A stretch of 64,000 nucleotides of DNA from Prionace glauca (taxonomy: Eukaryota > Chordata > Chondrichthyes > Carcharhiniformes > Carcharhinidae), in contig CM075761.1 of the NCBI GenBank assembly GCA_037974335.1, forward strand, positions 10,772,790 to 10,836,789, written 5' to 3'. A program made the translations under genes and the position numbers. This document shows, piece after piece, positions 31,746 to 42,082 of this stretch (within the stretch, counting starts at the first letter, position 1; each line of letters opens with the position of its first letter). The notes beneath the pieces are model-generated. The model was not told where the DNA came from. It was given only the letters and a program-made list of their open reading frames with translations, and did no database searches.

Positions 31746-34490
31746 GATGTGGGTATGCCGGCGTTGGACTGGCGTAAACACAGTAAAAAGTCTGACAACA
31801 CCAGGTTTTAGTCCAACCGATTTATTTGATAATATTCTCACAAGCTTTCGAGGGGGCAGCCTCTTCGTCAGGTGAATGGAGAGTTCTGGCCTCAGACAGA
31901 CAGAGCATACAAAGCACAGACAGTTGCTGATTAGAATGCGAATCCTTACACCTAACCTGCTGTTCAAGTCTTAAAGTGGCTGATAATGTGAGTGGAAGGA
32001 GCACTGATCACAGTTTAAAGAGATGTGTATTGTCTCCAGACAGTACAGTAAGTGAGGTTTTGCAAACCCAGGCAAGTCACGGGTGTTACAGATAGTGCGA
32101 CATGAACCCAAGATCCCTGTTGAGACCGTCCTCATGTGTGCGGAACTTGGCTATCAGTCTCTGTTCAGCGACTCTGCGCTGTCGTATGTCATGAAGGCCG
32201 CCTTGGAGAATGCTTACCCGAAGGTCAGAGGCTGAATGCCCGTGACCGCTGAAGTGTTCGCCAACAGGAAGGGAACAGTCTTGCCTGGTGACTGTCGAGC
32301 GATGTTCATTCATCCGTTGTCGTAGCGTCTGCATGGTCTCCCCAATGTACCATGCTTCGGGACATCCTTTCTTGCAACGTATCAGGTAGACAATGTTGGC
32401 CGAGTTGCAAGAGTATTTACCATGTACCTGGTGGATGGTATTCTCACGTGTAATGATGGTATCCATGTCGATGATCCGGCATGTCTTGCAGAGGTTGCTG
32501 TGGCAGGGTTGTGTGGTATTGTGGTCACTGTTCTCCTGAAGGCTGGGTAGTTTGCTGCGAACAATGGTCTGTTTGAGGTTGTGTGGTTGTCTGAAAGCAA
32601 GAAGTGGGGGTGTGGGGATGGCCCTGGAGAGATGTTTGTCTTCATCAATGATATGTTGAAGACTCCGGAGAAGATGTCGTAGCTTCTCCGCTCCGGGGAA
32701 GTACTGGGCGATGAAGGGTACTCTGTCCATTTTGTCCCGTGTTTGCCTTCTGAGGAGATCGGTGCGGTTTTTCGCTGTGGCACATCGGAACTGCCGATCT
32801 ATCAGTCGAGCACCATATCCTGTTCTTATGAGGGCATCTTTCAGGGTCTGGAGGTGTCTGTCACGATCCTCCTCATCTGAGCAAATCCTGTGTAAACGGA
32901 GGGCTTGTCCATAGGGAATAGCTTCTTTAACATGTTTAGGGTGGAAACTGGAGAAGTGGAGCATTGTGAGATTGTCTGTGGGTTTGCGGTACAGTGAGGT
33001 GCTGAGGTGACCGTCCTTAATGGAGATGCGTGTGTCCAAGAATGCAACTGATTCTGGGGAATAGTCCATGGTGAGTCTGATGGTGGGGTGGAATTTGTTG
33101 ATATCATCATATAGTTGTTTCAGTGATTGTTCACCATGAGGCCAAAGGAAGAAAATGTCATCGATGTATCTAGTGTACAGCATTTGTTGAAGACTCTGTG
33201 CAGTGAAGAAGTCTTGTTCGAACCTGTGCATGAAGATGTTGGCATATTGAGGTGCAAATTTGGTCCCCATGGCTGTTCCGTGTGTCTGGATGAAAAACTG
33301 GTTGTTGAAGGTGAAGAGATTGTGGTCCAGGATAAAGCGGATGAGTTGTAAAATTGCATCTGGAAACTGGCAGTTGTCAGCATTGAGTACTGAGGCAGTC
33401 GCAGCAATGCCATCGTTGTGGGGGATGTTGGTGTAGAGCGCTGAGACATCCATTGTGACGAGGAGTGTCCCTGGTTCAACTGCTCCATGTGTGCTGAGTT
33501 TCAGTAGGAAGTCCGTAGTGTCGCGACAAAAGCTGGGGGTTCTTTGTACAATGGGTTTCAGGATGCCCTCGACGTAGCCAGAGAGGTTCTCACACAGAGT
33601 TCCATTGCCCGATACGATGGGACGGCCAGGTGTGTTTGCCTTGTGTATCTTTGGGAGGCAGTAGAGATCTCCAATGCGGGGAGGACATGGAATGAGAGCA
33701 CGGAGGGTGCTCTGAAGGTCCGGATCAAAGGTCTTGATCAGATTGTTGAGTTGACGAGTGTGTTCTTTGGTCGGATCTGTGGGTAACTGTCTGTAGTGTT
33801 CCTCATTGTTTAGTTGTCGGTACACTTCTTTACAGTAATCCGTTCTGTTCAGTATGACGATGGCCCCTCCTTTGTCTGCTGGTTTGATGACAATGTTGCG
33901 GTTTGTCTTGAGAGCGTGGATGGTGTTGCGTTGTGCTTGGGTGATGTTCGGGGCTGTCTTGTGAGTGCGGCTGATGAATCTGGTGTTAACGCACCTCCTG
34001 ATGGTTTGGGCCTACAAGTCCAGTCGAGGGCAGCGGCCTTCCGGAGGAGTCCAATTGGATTCCTTCCTCTTAGGCTGTTGCACTGCGGATCTCTGTCAGC
34101 TGTTCCGGTTCATCGACTGTCTCATTGTGTTCGTTGCTGGCCTCTTGGGGTTTGTAGAAAAACTCCCGCAGCCTCATTCGCCTGATGAATTCCTCTGTGT
34201 CCGCTGCGAGACTGATGGGGTCCATTTTGGTGGTGGGGCAGAAATTGAGCCCTCGGCTGAGAACTTCGATTTCATCTGGTTGAAGTGTGTAGTCCGACAA
34301 GTTGACAATAGACCTCCCTGCGGTAGTGCTGTTTTCTACTGTGGTGCCGGGGGAGGCTTGGTTGTTCACTTGACAAAGAGGCAGCCCCCTCGAAAGCTTG
34401 TGAGAATATTATCAAATAAATCGGTTGGACTAAAACCTCGTGTTGTCAGACTTTTTACTGTGTTTACGCCAGTCCAACGCTCTGTGCTGC
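31746..34490 (-). mobile_element. Penelope-like retroelement with inverted terminal sequences
   Basis: Family: Penelope-like elements (reverse transcriptase plus GIY-YIG endonuclease). Parts on the minus strand: a 5' terminal sequence (about 34479-34368), N-terminal coding region (from 34369), RT and GIY-YIG frame (33825-32086), 3' UTR, and a 3' terminal sequence (about 31876-31761). The two terminal sequences are about 110 bp, close in sequence and in opposite orientation, an arrangement known for this family. The 3' end carries a hammerhead-like core (31845-31871). Fossil state: the main frame is long and open, but the whole element looks lightly broken, with about one or two breaks. Fairly young by the similarity of its two ends. 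Confidence 0.85.
32086..33825 (-). CDS. Penelope-like RT with GIY-YIG endonuclease domain
   Basis: A 579-residue open frame. The RT part shows LPKIHKANTPGRPIVS, VTMDVSALYTNIPH, HGTAMGTKFAPQYAN and YIDDIFFLW (the YxDD catalytic pair). Toward the C terminus there is a CxxC pair (CHSNLCKTCRI) and then a GIY-YIG nuclease: VYLIRCKKGC, AWYIGET, LRQRMNEHRS and GEHFSGHGH. In this family the RT copies the element RNA and the GIY-YIG domain nicks the target. The motif residues visible are those expected. The family's N-terminal portion lies further upstream on the same strand. Confidence 0.88.
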   Translation of the reverse strand: MYRQLNNEEHYRQLPTDPTKEHTRQLNNLIKTFDPDLQSTLRALIPCPPRIGDLYCLPKIHKANTPGRPIVSGNGTLCENLSGYVEGILKPIVQRTPSFCRDTTDFLLKLSTHGAVEPGTLLVTMDVSALYTNIPHNDGIAATASVLNADNCQFPDAILQLIRFILDHNLFTFNNQFFIQTHGTAMGTKFAPQYANIFMHRFEQDFFTAQSLQQMLYTRYIDDIFFLWPHGEQSLKQLYDDINKFHPTIRLTMDYSPESVAFLDTRISIKDGHLSTSLYRKPTDNLTMLHFSSFHPKHVKEAIPYGQALRLHRICSDEEDRDRHLQTLKDALIRTGYGARLIDRQFRCATAKNRTDLLRRQTRDKMDRVPFIAQYFPGAEKLRHLLRSLQHIIDEDKHLSRAIPTPPLLAFRQPHNLKQTIVRSKLPSLQENSDHNTTQPCHSNLCKTCRIIDMDTIITRENTIHQVHGKYSCNSANIVYLIRCKKGCPEAWYIGETMQTLRQRMNEHRSTVTRQDCSLPVGEHFSGHGHSASDLRVSILQGGLHDIRQRRVAEQRLIAKFRTHEDGLNRDLGFMSHYL

Positions 34491-34579
34491 CATGATGCCC
34501 TCGAGATGGTAAGTGCCTGTGGATAAAAAATTCATTATTAAAGACTATATCCCTGAGCCTAAAACTGACCCCAAGCCTA

Positions 34580-35612
34580 CAATGTTTAGGAAGGCCTGCT
34601 ATATCCCCCTATATGTAGACCGCTCATGTGGCTGTCCAAGTGACTCTTGAACAACCCTAGCGTGCCTGCTTCCACCACCTTATTCGGCAGTGCATTCCAC
34701 ATCCCCACTACCCTTTGTGAAAAACTGCCCTCTAATATTAGTCTTATATCTAGCCCCCCTCACCCTAAGCTCATGACCCCTCGTTCTATCCATTTCTAAT
34801 AGCGGAAAAAGCTTATCACCATCTACTCTATCTGTCCCCTTCATAATCTTATAAACCTCTATTAAATCCCCCCTCAGCCGACGTCTCTCAAGGGAAAACA
34901 GCCCAAGTGCGTTCAATCTTTCCTCGTAAGACAGCCCTTCCATACCAGGCAACATCCTGGTAAATCTCCTTTGCACTCTCTCCAGGATCTCTACATCCTT
35001 CCGGTAGTACGGCGACCAGAACTGGACGCAGTACTCCAGGTGAGGCCTAACCAACGTTCTATACAACTGCAACATCAGACTCCTACTCTTATATTCTATA
35101 CCCCTTCCTATGAAGGCTAACATGCCATACGCTTTCCTCATCACATTCTGCACCTGCACCGACACCTTCAGGGACTTGTGTACCTGCACCCCCAGGTCTC
35201 TCTGCGTATCTATACTCCGGATAGTTCTACCTTTTATCATATAACTCCCTTCCACATTATTCCGGCCAAAGTGCATCACCTCGCATTTCTCCGGATTAAA
35301 TTCCATTTGCCATCTATCTGCCCAATCTACCAGCCTATCTATGCTCCTCAGTACCCTTAGTGTCATCAGCAAATTTGCTGATCACACCACCTACCCCCTC
35401 TTCCAAGTCATTAATATATACTACAAATAGTAGAGGTCCTAGTACCGAGCCCTGCGGCACCCCACTGGTGACAGACCTCCAATTGGAAAAGGAGCCCTCC
35501 ACTACTACCCGCTGTCTTCTCCTCCCAAGCCAGTTCTTCACCCATCTACATACCTGGCCTTCTATCCCATGAGCCTTCACCTTTTCTATCAGCCTACCGT
35601 GAGGGTAGGCTG
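34580..35612 (-). mobile_element. CR1-like LINE (subfamily D), 5'-truncated
   Basis: Minus-strand coding includes [45 protein letters not shown] and the C-terminal domain (RRFTRMLPGMEG). One frame change lies near 35350. The 5' end stops at a small hairpin, CAGCCTACC-GTGAG-GGTAGGCTG (35590-35612). The 3' UTR is short and I do not see a tidy tail. Confidence 0.82.
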
Positions 35613-36080
35613 ACTCACCCCGTGACTCACCCCTACTGACTCACCCCGTGGCCCCATCCGGGAACTGGTGAATGTAAATTAAACAGCATTGTAAAAGGGC
35701 TTCCAGCAGGATTTCCAGCAACATTTTCCAGCAACATTTCCAGCAGGATCTCCAGTGGGGCATTCGCCCTTTCATCACCAGCCACTGAACATGAACTCTG
35801 TTGCTCATTCCCCATTGATGATTTTATTTGCAGTTGTTAGTAATGTCAGATTAATGTCAAATATTTACATTTTTTTGCAGTTTTCAGCCGCTCATCCCAT
35901 TCAGAATGGGAGTCAGTAAACTTTAATTCACTCCATGATTTCTGTGGCAGACATTCTCAGTGTTTATTCCTATATAGTGGAATTTTTTTCCTCATGGATT
36001 TTTAAAAATGTTTCCAAGACAATTGCCTCATTGTTTTCCACTCAATTATTTGCCCTAGAAAGAACATTGAAATTAAAACA
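35613..36080. other. No gene recognised; short tandem words at 35700-35755
   Basis: A four-fold imperfect repeat of TTTCCAGCAACA/TTTCCAGCAGGA occupies about 35700-35755. Nothing else recognised. Confidence 0.5.
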
Positions 36081-36888
36081 TTCTAAGAACATCAGAAATA
36101 GGAGCAGGAGTAGGCCATCTAGCCCCTCGAGCCTGCCCCTCCATTCAATAAGATCATGGCTGATCTGTCGTGGCTCAGCTCCACCTTCCCGCCCTCTCCC
36201 CATAACCCTTAATCCCCTCTCTTATCAAAAACCCATCAACCCGCTTCTTAAAAATATTTAGCGAGGCAGCCTCCACCACTTCAACGGGCAGAGAATTCCA
36301 GAGATTCACCACCCTTTGAGTGAAGAAGTTCCTCCTCAACTCTGATCTAAAACTTCCCCCCCCCCCCCATACCTTGAGGCTGTGCCCTCTAGTCCTGCTG
36401 TCCTTTCTAGGCGGGAAGAATCTCTCTACCTCTACCTTATCCATCCCCTTCACTATCTTATACATCTCCACAAGATCCCCCCTCATCCTTCTAAACTCCA
36501 ACGAGTACAGACCCAATGTATTTAGTCTCTCTTCGTAGTCCAACCCCCTCATCTCCGGTATCATCCTAGTAAACCTCCTCTGCACTCCCTCCAAGGTCAA
36601 TATATCCTTCCGCAAGTGTGGCGCCCAAAACTGCACACAGTACTCCAGCTGCGGCCTCACCAATGCCCTATACAGCTGCAGCAAGACCTCCCTATTTTTA
36701 TATTCTATCCTCCTCGCTATGAAGGCCAGCATCCCATTCGCCTTCCTGACCACCTGCTGCACCTGCAAGCTGGGTTTTTGCGACTCATGCAGAAGGACCC
36801 CCAGGTCCCTCTGCACCGTCGCCTGCTGCAGTTTTTTGCCCTTTAAATAGTAATCCCTCCTACTATTATTTCTGCCAAAGTGTTCTAT
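36081..36888 (-). mobile_element. CR1-clade LINE, 5'-truncated (copy B5)
   Basis: 3' tail at the left (AAGAACATCAGAAATAGGAGC), then the ORF2 C-terminal frame: FFTQRVVNLWNSLPVEVVEAAS, RRFTRMIPEMRG and RDLGVLLHES. A C-run at 36356-36367 (G-run in coding sense) sits at the same place as in the other B copies. Confidence 0.88.
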
Positions 36889-36933
36889 GGCACAGATTTC
36901 GTTTTGACATCTTTCCAGCTTTCACTCCCCTAT

Positions 36934-37220
36934 GGGAGGCACGGTAGCACAGTGGTTAGCACTGCTGCCTCACAGCTCCAGGGTCCTGGGTTCGATTCCC
37001 GGCTTGGGTCAATGTCTGTGTGAAGTTTGCACATTCTCCCCGTGTCTGCGTGGGTTTCCTCCCACAGTCCAAAGAGGTGTAGGTTAGGGGGATTGGCCGT
37101 GCTAAAAATTGCCCTTGAGATGCGTGGATTGGATGTGGGGGTGAGGTCTGGGTGGGATTGTGTTCAGTGCAGACTCGATGGGCCAAAGGGCCTCTTCCTG
37201 CACTGTAGTCTTCTATGGTT
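36934..37220 (+). mobile_element. tRNA-derived SINE, family 1, slightly shortened
   Basis: Complete head with GGTTCGATTCC and CR1-like tail ending TTCTATGG. Two internal deletions, one removing the GGGTGCTCCGGTTTCC segment, make it about 50 bp shorter than the full copies. Confidence 0.87.
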
Positions 37221-37439
37221 CTGGCTCGTGCTGGAATAGAAGTGAAGATCTGTGTGGTCTACACCAATTGTGGGGCACTTGATCTGCAGTCTTGAAGGTT
37301 ACAGAGAGAGAGAGAGGCTGATGAGTGCTCAGAATGAACTACCTCCACTCCCACCCACTGTTTATCTATTAGAACCGCGGATAAAACCCTTCACAGAATT
37401 GTCAGGTAAAATTTCTCTTCCAGAATCCAGTAATGACTG

Positions 37440-37660
37440 ATGAAACGGCACAATGGGTTAGCACTGCTGCCTCACGGTGCCAGGGAACCAGGTTCGATTC
37501 CCGGCTCGGGTCATCGTCTGTGCAGAGTTTGCACATCCTCCTCGTGTCTGCGTGGGTTTCCTCCGCGTGCTCCAGTTTCCTCCCACACTCCAAAGATGCG
37601 CAGGGTAGCTTGATTGGCCATGCTAAATTCTCCATCGCATCAGGGGGATTAGCAGGCTCA
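37440..37660 (+). mobile_element. tRNA-derived SINE, family 1, 3' end missing
   Basis: The head (GGCACAATGGGTTAGCACTG) and B box (GGTTCGATTCC) are present and the body runs to GGGGGATTAGCAGG. The CR1-like tail is absent because the composite element at 37662 follows directly. Confidence 0.82.
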
Positions 37661-37661
37661 A

Positions 37662-38745
37662 TACAAAGAACAAAGAACAATCCAGCACGGGAAACGGGCC
37701 CTTCGGCCCAACGGGCCCGCGCCGCCACATCACCCTGCACCTATTCTACCCTGCGTGTCTACGAATGGAACCCTACTCAGTCAGATTCAGGTCAATTTGG
37801 TAAAAACCGATTAGCCTGAGAGCACATCTTTGGGGTGTGGGAGGAAACCGGAGCGCCCGGAGGAAACCCACGCAACCACAGGGAGAATGCGCAAACTCCC
37901 ACAGACACAGGCCCAAATCCATGTGCCTGCGCAGCCAGCAGTGCTAGTCACTGAGCTGTTGCGGCGCCCATCTACCGGTCCAGGATCAAGCACACACACC
38001 GACACGAAGTCCTAGGCCACTCCCGGAACTTCCAAGAGCAGCCCAGGCACGACCCGCCGTGTGAATGTCCCTCGTTTGACATGAGGTGGACCTCCACCTG
38101 TGGAATAAAGTCAAAAATATTAATCTTACAGCCTGCCTTTCCGGTGTCTCCCGAGGTTTAACCCTATTTAATATCCCCTACCATATCCCTCCATTCTCGT
38201 TTCACTCATGTGCCTATCTAACTGCATCTTAAACGAGTCCAATGTTCCTGCCTCCACCACCCTACTCGGTAGCGCGTTCCAGACCCCTACAACTCTCTGC
38301 GTAAAGAACCTTCTTCTCACCTCCAAATTATACCTCTCTCCCCTCACCCTTAAATGATGACCTCTCGTGTTTGTATCTAGTCTGGGGAGCAGTCTCTCAC
38401 TATTAACTCTATCTATTCCCTTCATTATCTTATATACTTCTATCATGTCCCCTCTCAATCTCCGCCTTTCCAAGGAGAATAGTCCCAGTTTCTTCAACCT
38501 CTCCTCGTAACCCAGTCTCCCCATGCCAGGCAACATCCTGGTAAACCTCCTATGCACCCTTTCCAGAGACTCCACGTCCTGCCGGTAGTAAGGTGACCAG
38601 AACTGGACGCAGTACTCCAAATGCGGTCTAACCAACGTTCTCTACAACTGAAGCATTAGACAGCAGCTTTTATACTCTATGCCCCTTCCTATAAAGGCCA
38701 ACATCCCATAAGTCTTCCTAACGACCTTCTCCACGACCTTCTAAC
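37662..38745 (-). mobile_element. Composite LINE-SINE, 5'-truncated (copy C2)
   Basis: Same structure as 26693-28963: SINE family 2 with (TTCTTTG)n tail (37662-37980), a 200-bp spacer (37980-38175) and the LINE ORF2 C-terminal frame (38635-38168: [27 protein letters not shown]). It is nearly identical to C1 along its length but ends about 1.1 kb earlier on its 5' side. Confidence 0.78.
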
Positions 38746-38769
38746 AAGTAGGGTTACTAAATAAATTTG

Positions 38770-39404
38770 GTCGCCTTATTTGTGGAAGGATACATTGGCC
38801 TTGGAGGGAGTACAGAGGAGGTTCACTAGGCTGATACCGGAGATGAGGGGGTTGGACTATGAGGAGAAATTGAATAGACTGGGTCTGTACTCGTTGGAGT
38901 TTAAAAGACTGAGGGGGGATCTTATAGAGATTTACAAGATAATGAATCTTGATCTTATTGAATGGCGGGGCAGGCTCGAAGGGCTAGATGGTCTACTCCT
39001 GCTCCTATTTCTTATGTTCTATATTCTTATGTTCTTATGAAGGGGATGGATAGGGTAGAGGTAGAGAGATTCTTCCCACTTAGAAAGGATAGCAGAACTA
39101 GGGGGCACAGCCTCAGAATAAGGGGGCGTGGGGCAGTTTAGAATAGAGTTGAGGAGGAACTTCTTCACTCAAAGGGTGGTGAATCTCTGGAATTCTCTGC
39201 CCGTTGAAGTGGTGGAGGCTGCCTCGTTGGAGATGTTTAAGTCATGGGTAGATAGGTTTCTGATAGACAGGGGAATTAAGGGGAGAGAGCGGGAAAGTGG
39301 AACTGATCCACTTCAGATCAGCCATGATCTTATTGAATGGCGGGGCAGGCTCGAAGGGCTAGATGGCCTACTCCTGCTCCTATTTCTTATGTTCTTATGT
39401 TAAG
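38770..39404 (+). mobile_element. CR1-clade LINE, 5'-truncated (copy B6), with a 90-bp LINE insert
   Basis: Coding text runs ILALEGVQRRFTRL-like to the FFTQRVVNLWNSLPVEVVEAAS segment, then the B-type 3' UTR and TTCTTATG tail. At 38947-39036 a 90-bp piece of B-type 3' end, tail included, is inserted, flanked by ATGAA on both sides (38942-38946, 39037-39041). Confidence 0.85.
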
Positions 39405-39491
39405 GGGATAGGGCCTCTGTGGGATTGTGATTAGTGCAGACTTGATGGGCCAAATGGCCTCTTTCTGCACTGCAGGATCCCATGATTCTAA
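39405..39491 (+). mobile_element. SINE family 1, 3' end only
   Basis: The last 85 bp of the SINE: GGGATTGTGATTAGTGCAGAC, GGGCCAAATGGCCTC and TTCTGCACTGCAGGATCCC. 5'-truncated. Confidence 0.7.
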
Positions 39492-39687
39492 ATTGGTGGA
39501 TCTAACCACAATAAACATTACACCTGAATTAATAATTGGAATTTCCATTATCTGGGGAAAACAGGGTGAAATAAATTTCTGCATAATATTATTAATCACA
39601 GGAGAATACACACCCACACCTTTATATTCACACACACACCGGTATCTACATGCACAAACATAGACAGAAATAACAGCATATAAATAC

Positions 39688-40224
39688 ATACAGAACATAG
39701 AACAGTGCAGTACAGGCCCTTTGGCCCTCGATGTTGTGCTGACCAGTGGAACCAATATAATGCCCCTCTAACCTAAACTATTCCAGTGTTATCCATATGC
39801 CTATCCATTGACCGTTTGAACGCCCTTAAAGTTGGCGAGTCCACAACTGTTGCAGGCAGGGCATTCCACACCCTTACTACCCTCTGAGTAAAGAACCTAC
39901 CTCTGACATCCGTCCTATAATTACCACCCCTTAATTTAAAGCTGTGTCCCCTCGTGTTAGCCACCATCATCCGAGGAAAAGGGCTCTCACTGTCCATCCT
40001 ATTTAACCCTCTGATCACCTTGTATGCCTCAATTAGGTCACCTCTTAACCTTCTTCTCTGTAACGAAAATACCCTCAAGTCCCTCAGTCTTTCCTCATAA
40101 GACCTTCCCAACCATACCAGGCAACACTCAGGTAAACCTCCTCTGCACCCTTTCCAATGCCTCCACATCTTTCTTATAATGTGGCGACCAGAACTGTACG
40201 CAATACTCCAAGTGCGGCCGCACA
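39688..40224 (-). mobile_element. CR1-like LINE (subfamily F), 5'-truncated
   Basis: The left end has the reversed TTCTATG tail and GCAGTACAGGCCCTTTGGCC. The minus-strand frame 40231-39773 gives the ORF2 C terminus (YEERLRDLRVFSLQRRRLRGDLIE to RHMDNTGIV). Close to A but distinct. It lies in CA-rich DNA. Confidence 0.8.
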
Positions 40225-40394
40225 GATACACAGAAACATAGACTCAATCACATACCAGCTCATAGACACACATACAAACATGAACGGTACACACATACAG
40301 ACATGCACAGACACACACAGACTGGCTCACTCACATGCTCTGATACACACAAGCACCACACAAACAGGTAGCTTTGGACTGATAAATTGTAATA

Positions 40395-40520
40395 AGTCAA
40401 AACAGCAGGTTAAAGTGCAAGAAGTCCACCTCATCTGATGAAGGAGCGGCGCTCCGAAAGATCATGATTCCAAAAAAAACTGTTAAACTTTAACCTGGTG
40501 TTGTGAGCCTTGTTACTGTG
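40395..40520 (+). mobile_element. Penelope-like terminal fragment with hammerhead-like core
   Basis: The words AACCTGGTGTTGTGAG and TTAAACTTTAACC match the terminal sequences at 31746-34490. It contains CTGATGA (40435-40441), a perfect five-pair stem GGAGC/GCTCC with loop GGC, and GAAA (40456-40459). Only the terminal part of the element is present. Confidence 0.6.
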
Positions 40521-40704
40521 CATGCGTGCACACACACACATTCACACACACACATGCATGCAAATTCACACACAGACACAAGACTGATGGAGGCACATCG
40601 ATATATACAAATATACATACTCTGGAAGAACAGTGAGAAGGGATGGAATACAGAGTATGGCTGCCGGTACAGAGTGAATGTTTCTTGTTGTGCAAATGGG
40701 TATA

Positions 40705-41270
40705 AATTTGGAAGGGACACAGTGGTTAGCACTACTGCCTCAAGCACCAGGGACCCAGGTTCCATTCTAGCCTCAAGTCACTCTCTGTGTGGAGCTTGCA
40801 TATTCTCCCCATGTCTGCATGGGTTTCCTCCGGGTGCTCCGGTTTCCTCCCACAGTCCAAAGATGTGTAGGTTAGGGTGGATTGGCCATGCTAAATTGTC
40901 CCTTAGTGTCTGCGTGGGTTTCATCTGGGTGCTCCAGTTTCCTCACGCACACCAATAATGTATAGGTTAGGGACATTGGCCAGGCTAAGTTGCCTCTTAA
41001 GAGTCCAAAGATGTGCAGGTTAAGTGGATTGGCCATACTAAATTGTCCCTTAGTGTCCAAAGGTATGTAGGTTAGGTGGATTAGCAGTGCTAAATTGTCC
41101 CTTAGTGTCCAAAGTTGTGCAGGTTAGGGTGGATTGTCCCTTAGTGTCCAAAGATGTGCAGGTTAGGGTGGATTGGCCCTTAGTGTCCAAAGATGTGTAG
41201 GTTAGGGTGGATTGGCCGTGCTAAATTGTCCCTTAGTGTCCAAAGATGTGCGGGTTAGGTGGGTTTCACT
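40705..41270 (+). mobile_element. SINE family 1 with an internal minisatellite expansion
   Basis: The SINE head and body (from GGACACAGTGGTTAGCAC to the CCTCCCACAGTCC region) are normal. From about 40856 a 52-bp unit (CCAAAGATGTGCAGGTTAG ... CTAAATTGTCCCTTAGTGT) recurs about eight times; two units are shortened to 39 bp. No CR1-like tail follows. Confidence 0.85.
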
Positions 41271-41274
41271 TCCC

Positions 41275-41720
41275 TGCTAGGCTCCCTTTCCAATCAACGT
41301 TAGCCAACTCCTCCCTCATGTCTTTGTAGTTATCTTTATTTAATTGTAATAAAATTATATCTAATCCAGCTTCTCTCTCTCAAACTGCAGGAGAAAGTCG
41401 ATCATATTGTGGTGACTGCTCCCTAAGGGTTCCTTCACCTTGAGTTCCCTAATCAAGTCTGCCTCATTACACATCACCAAATCCAGAGTAGCCTGTTCCC
41501 TATTAGCCTCTGTCACAAGCTGTTCTAAAAAAAGCCTCTTAGACATCTCATAATTTCCTTTCCTTAGCTACCTGATTTTCTCTGTCCATTGAAATCCCCC
41601 AGGATTATTGCAATATTACTTTTTTTTAATGTGCCTTTCCTATCTCCTGGTTTATTTTCTGGCCCACATCTTAATTACTGCGAGGAGGCTTTTACATAAC
41701 TCCCATCAGAGTCTTTCCTA
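41275..41720 (-). mobile_element. Old CR1-like LINE, endonuclease part
   Basis: The minus-strand frame 41546-41361 reads LFLEQLVTEANREQATLDLVMCNE and GSSHHNMIDF, matching [23 protein letters not shown] and [10 protein letters not shown] of CR1 ORF2. The upstream part (GDFNG-like region near 41600) is decayed. Confidence 0.7.
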
Positions 41721-41764
41721 CCTTTGCCTCCTTCTGCACTGTAGGGCTTCTGTGATTCTGAACC

Positions 41765-42082
41765 ATCTGACGAACAACATGACAGTTCAGTGACTATCAC
41801 TGTTTGCTGTGCAGATACATGGATTTGGGCCGATGTCTGTGGGAGTTTGCACATTCTCCCCGTGCTTGCGTGGGTTTTCTCCGGGTGCTCCGGTTTCCTC
41901 CCACACCCCAAAGACGTGCTGTTAGGCTGATTGGTGTAACAAATTGTCCCGAAATTAGTCTTGGCTCAATCTTCCCCAATAAGCATAGACAAAGGTCATG
42001 GGTAGATGAGGGTACTCATAATGTTAAAATGGAAGCACGAAGGGCCTGTTTCCCGGGCTGTGTTGTTCTTTGTTCTTTGAAC
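41765..42082 (+). mobile_element. tRNA-derived SINE, family 2
   Basis: Head AACATGACAGTTCAGTGACTATCACTG, body GGGAGTTTGCACATTCTCCCC, then GGCTGATTGGTGTAACAAATTG and the tail GAAGGGCCTGTTTCCCGGG with TTCTTTGTTCTTTG. It differs from family 1 after the CCTCCCACACCCC segment and in the tail. Confidence 0.8.
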
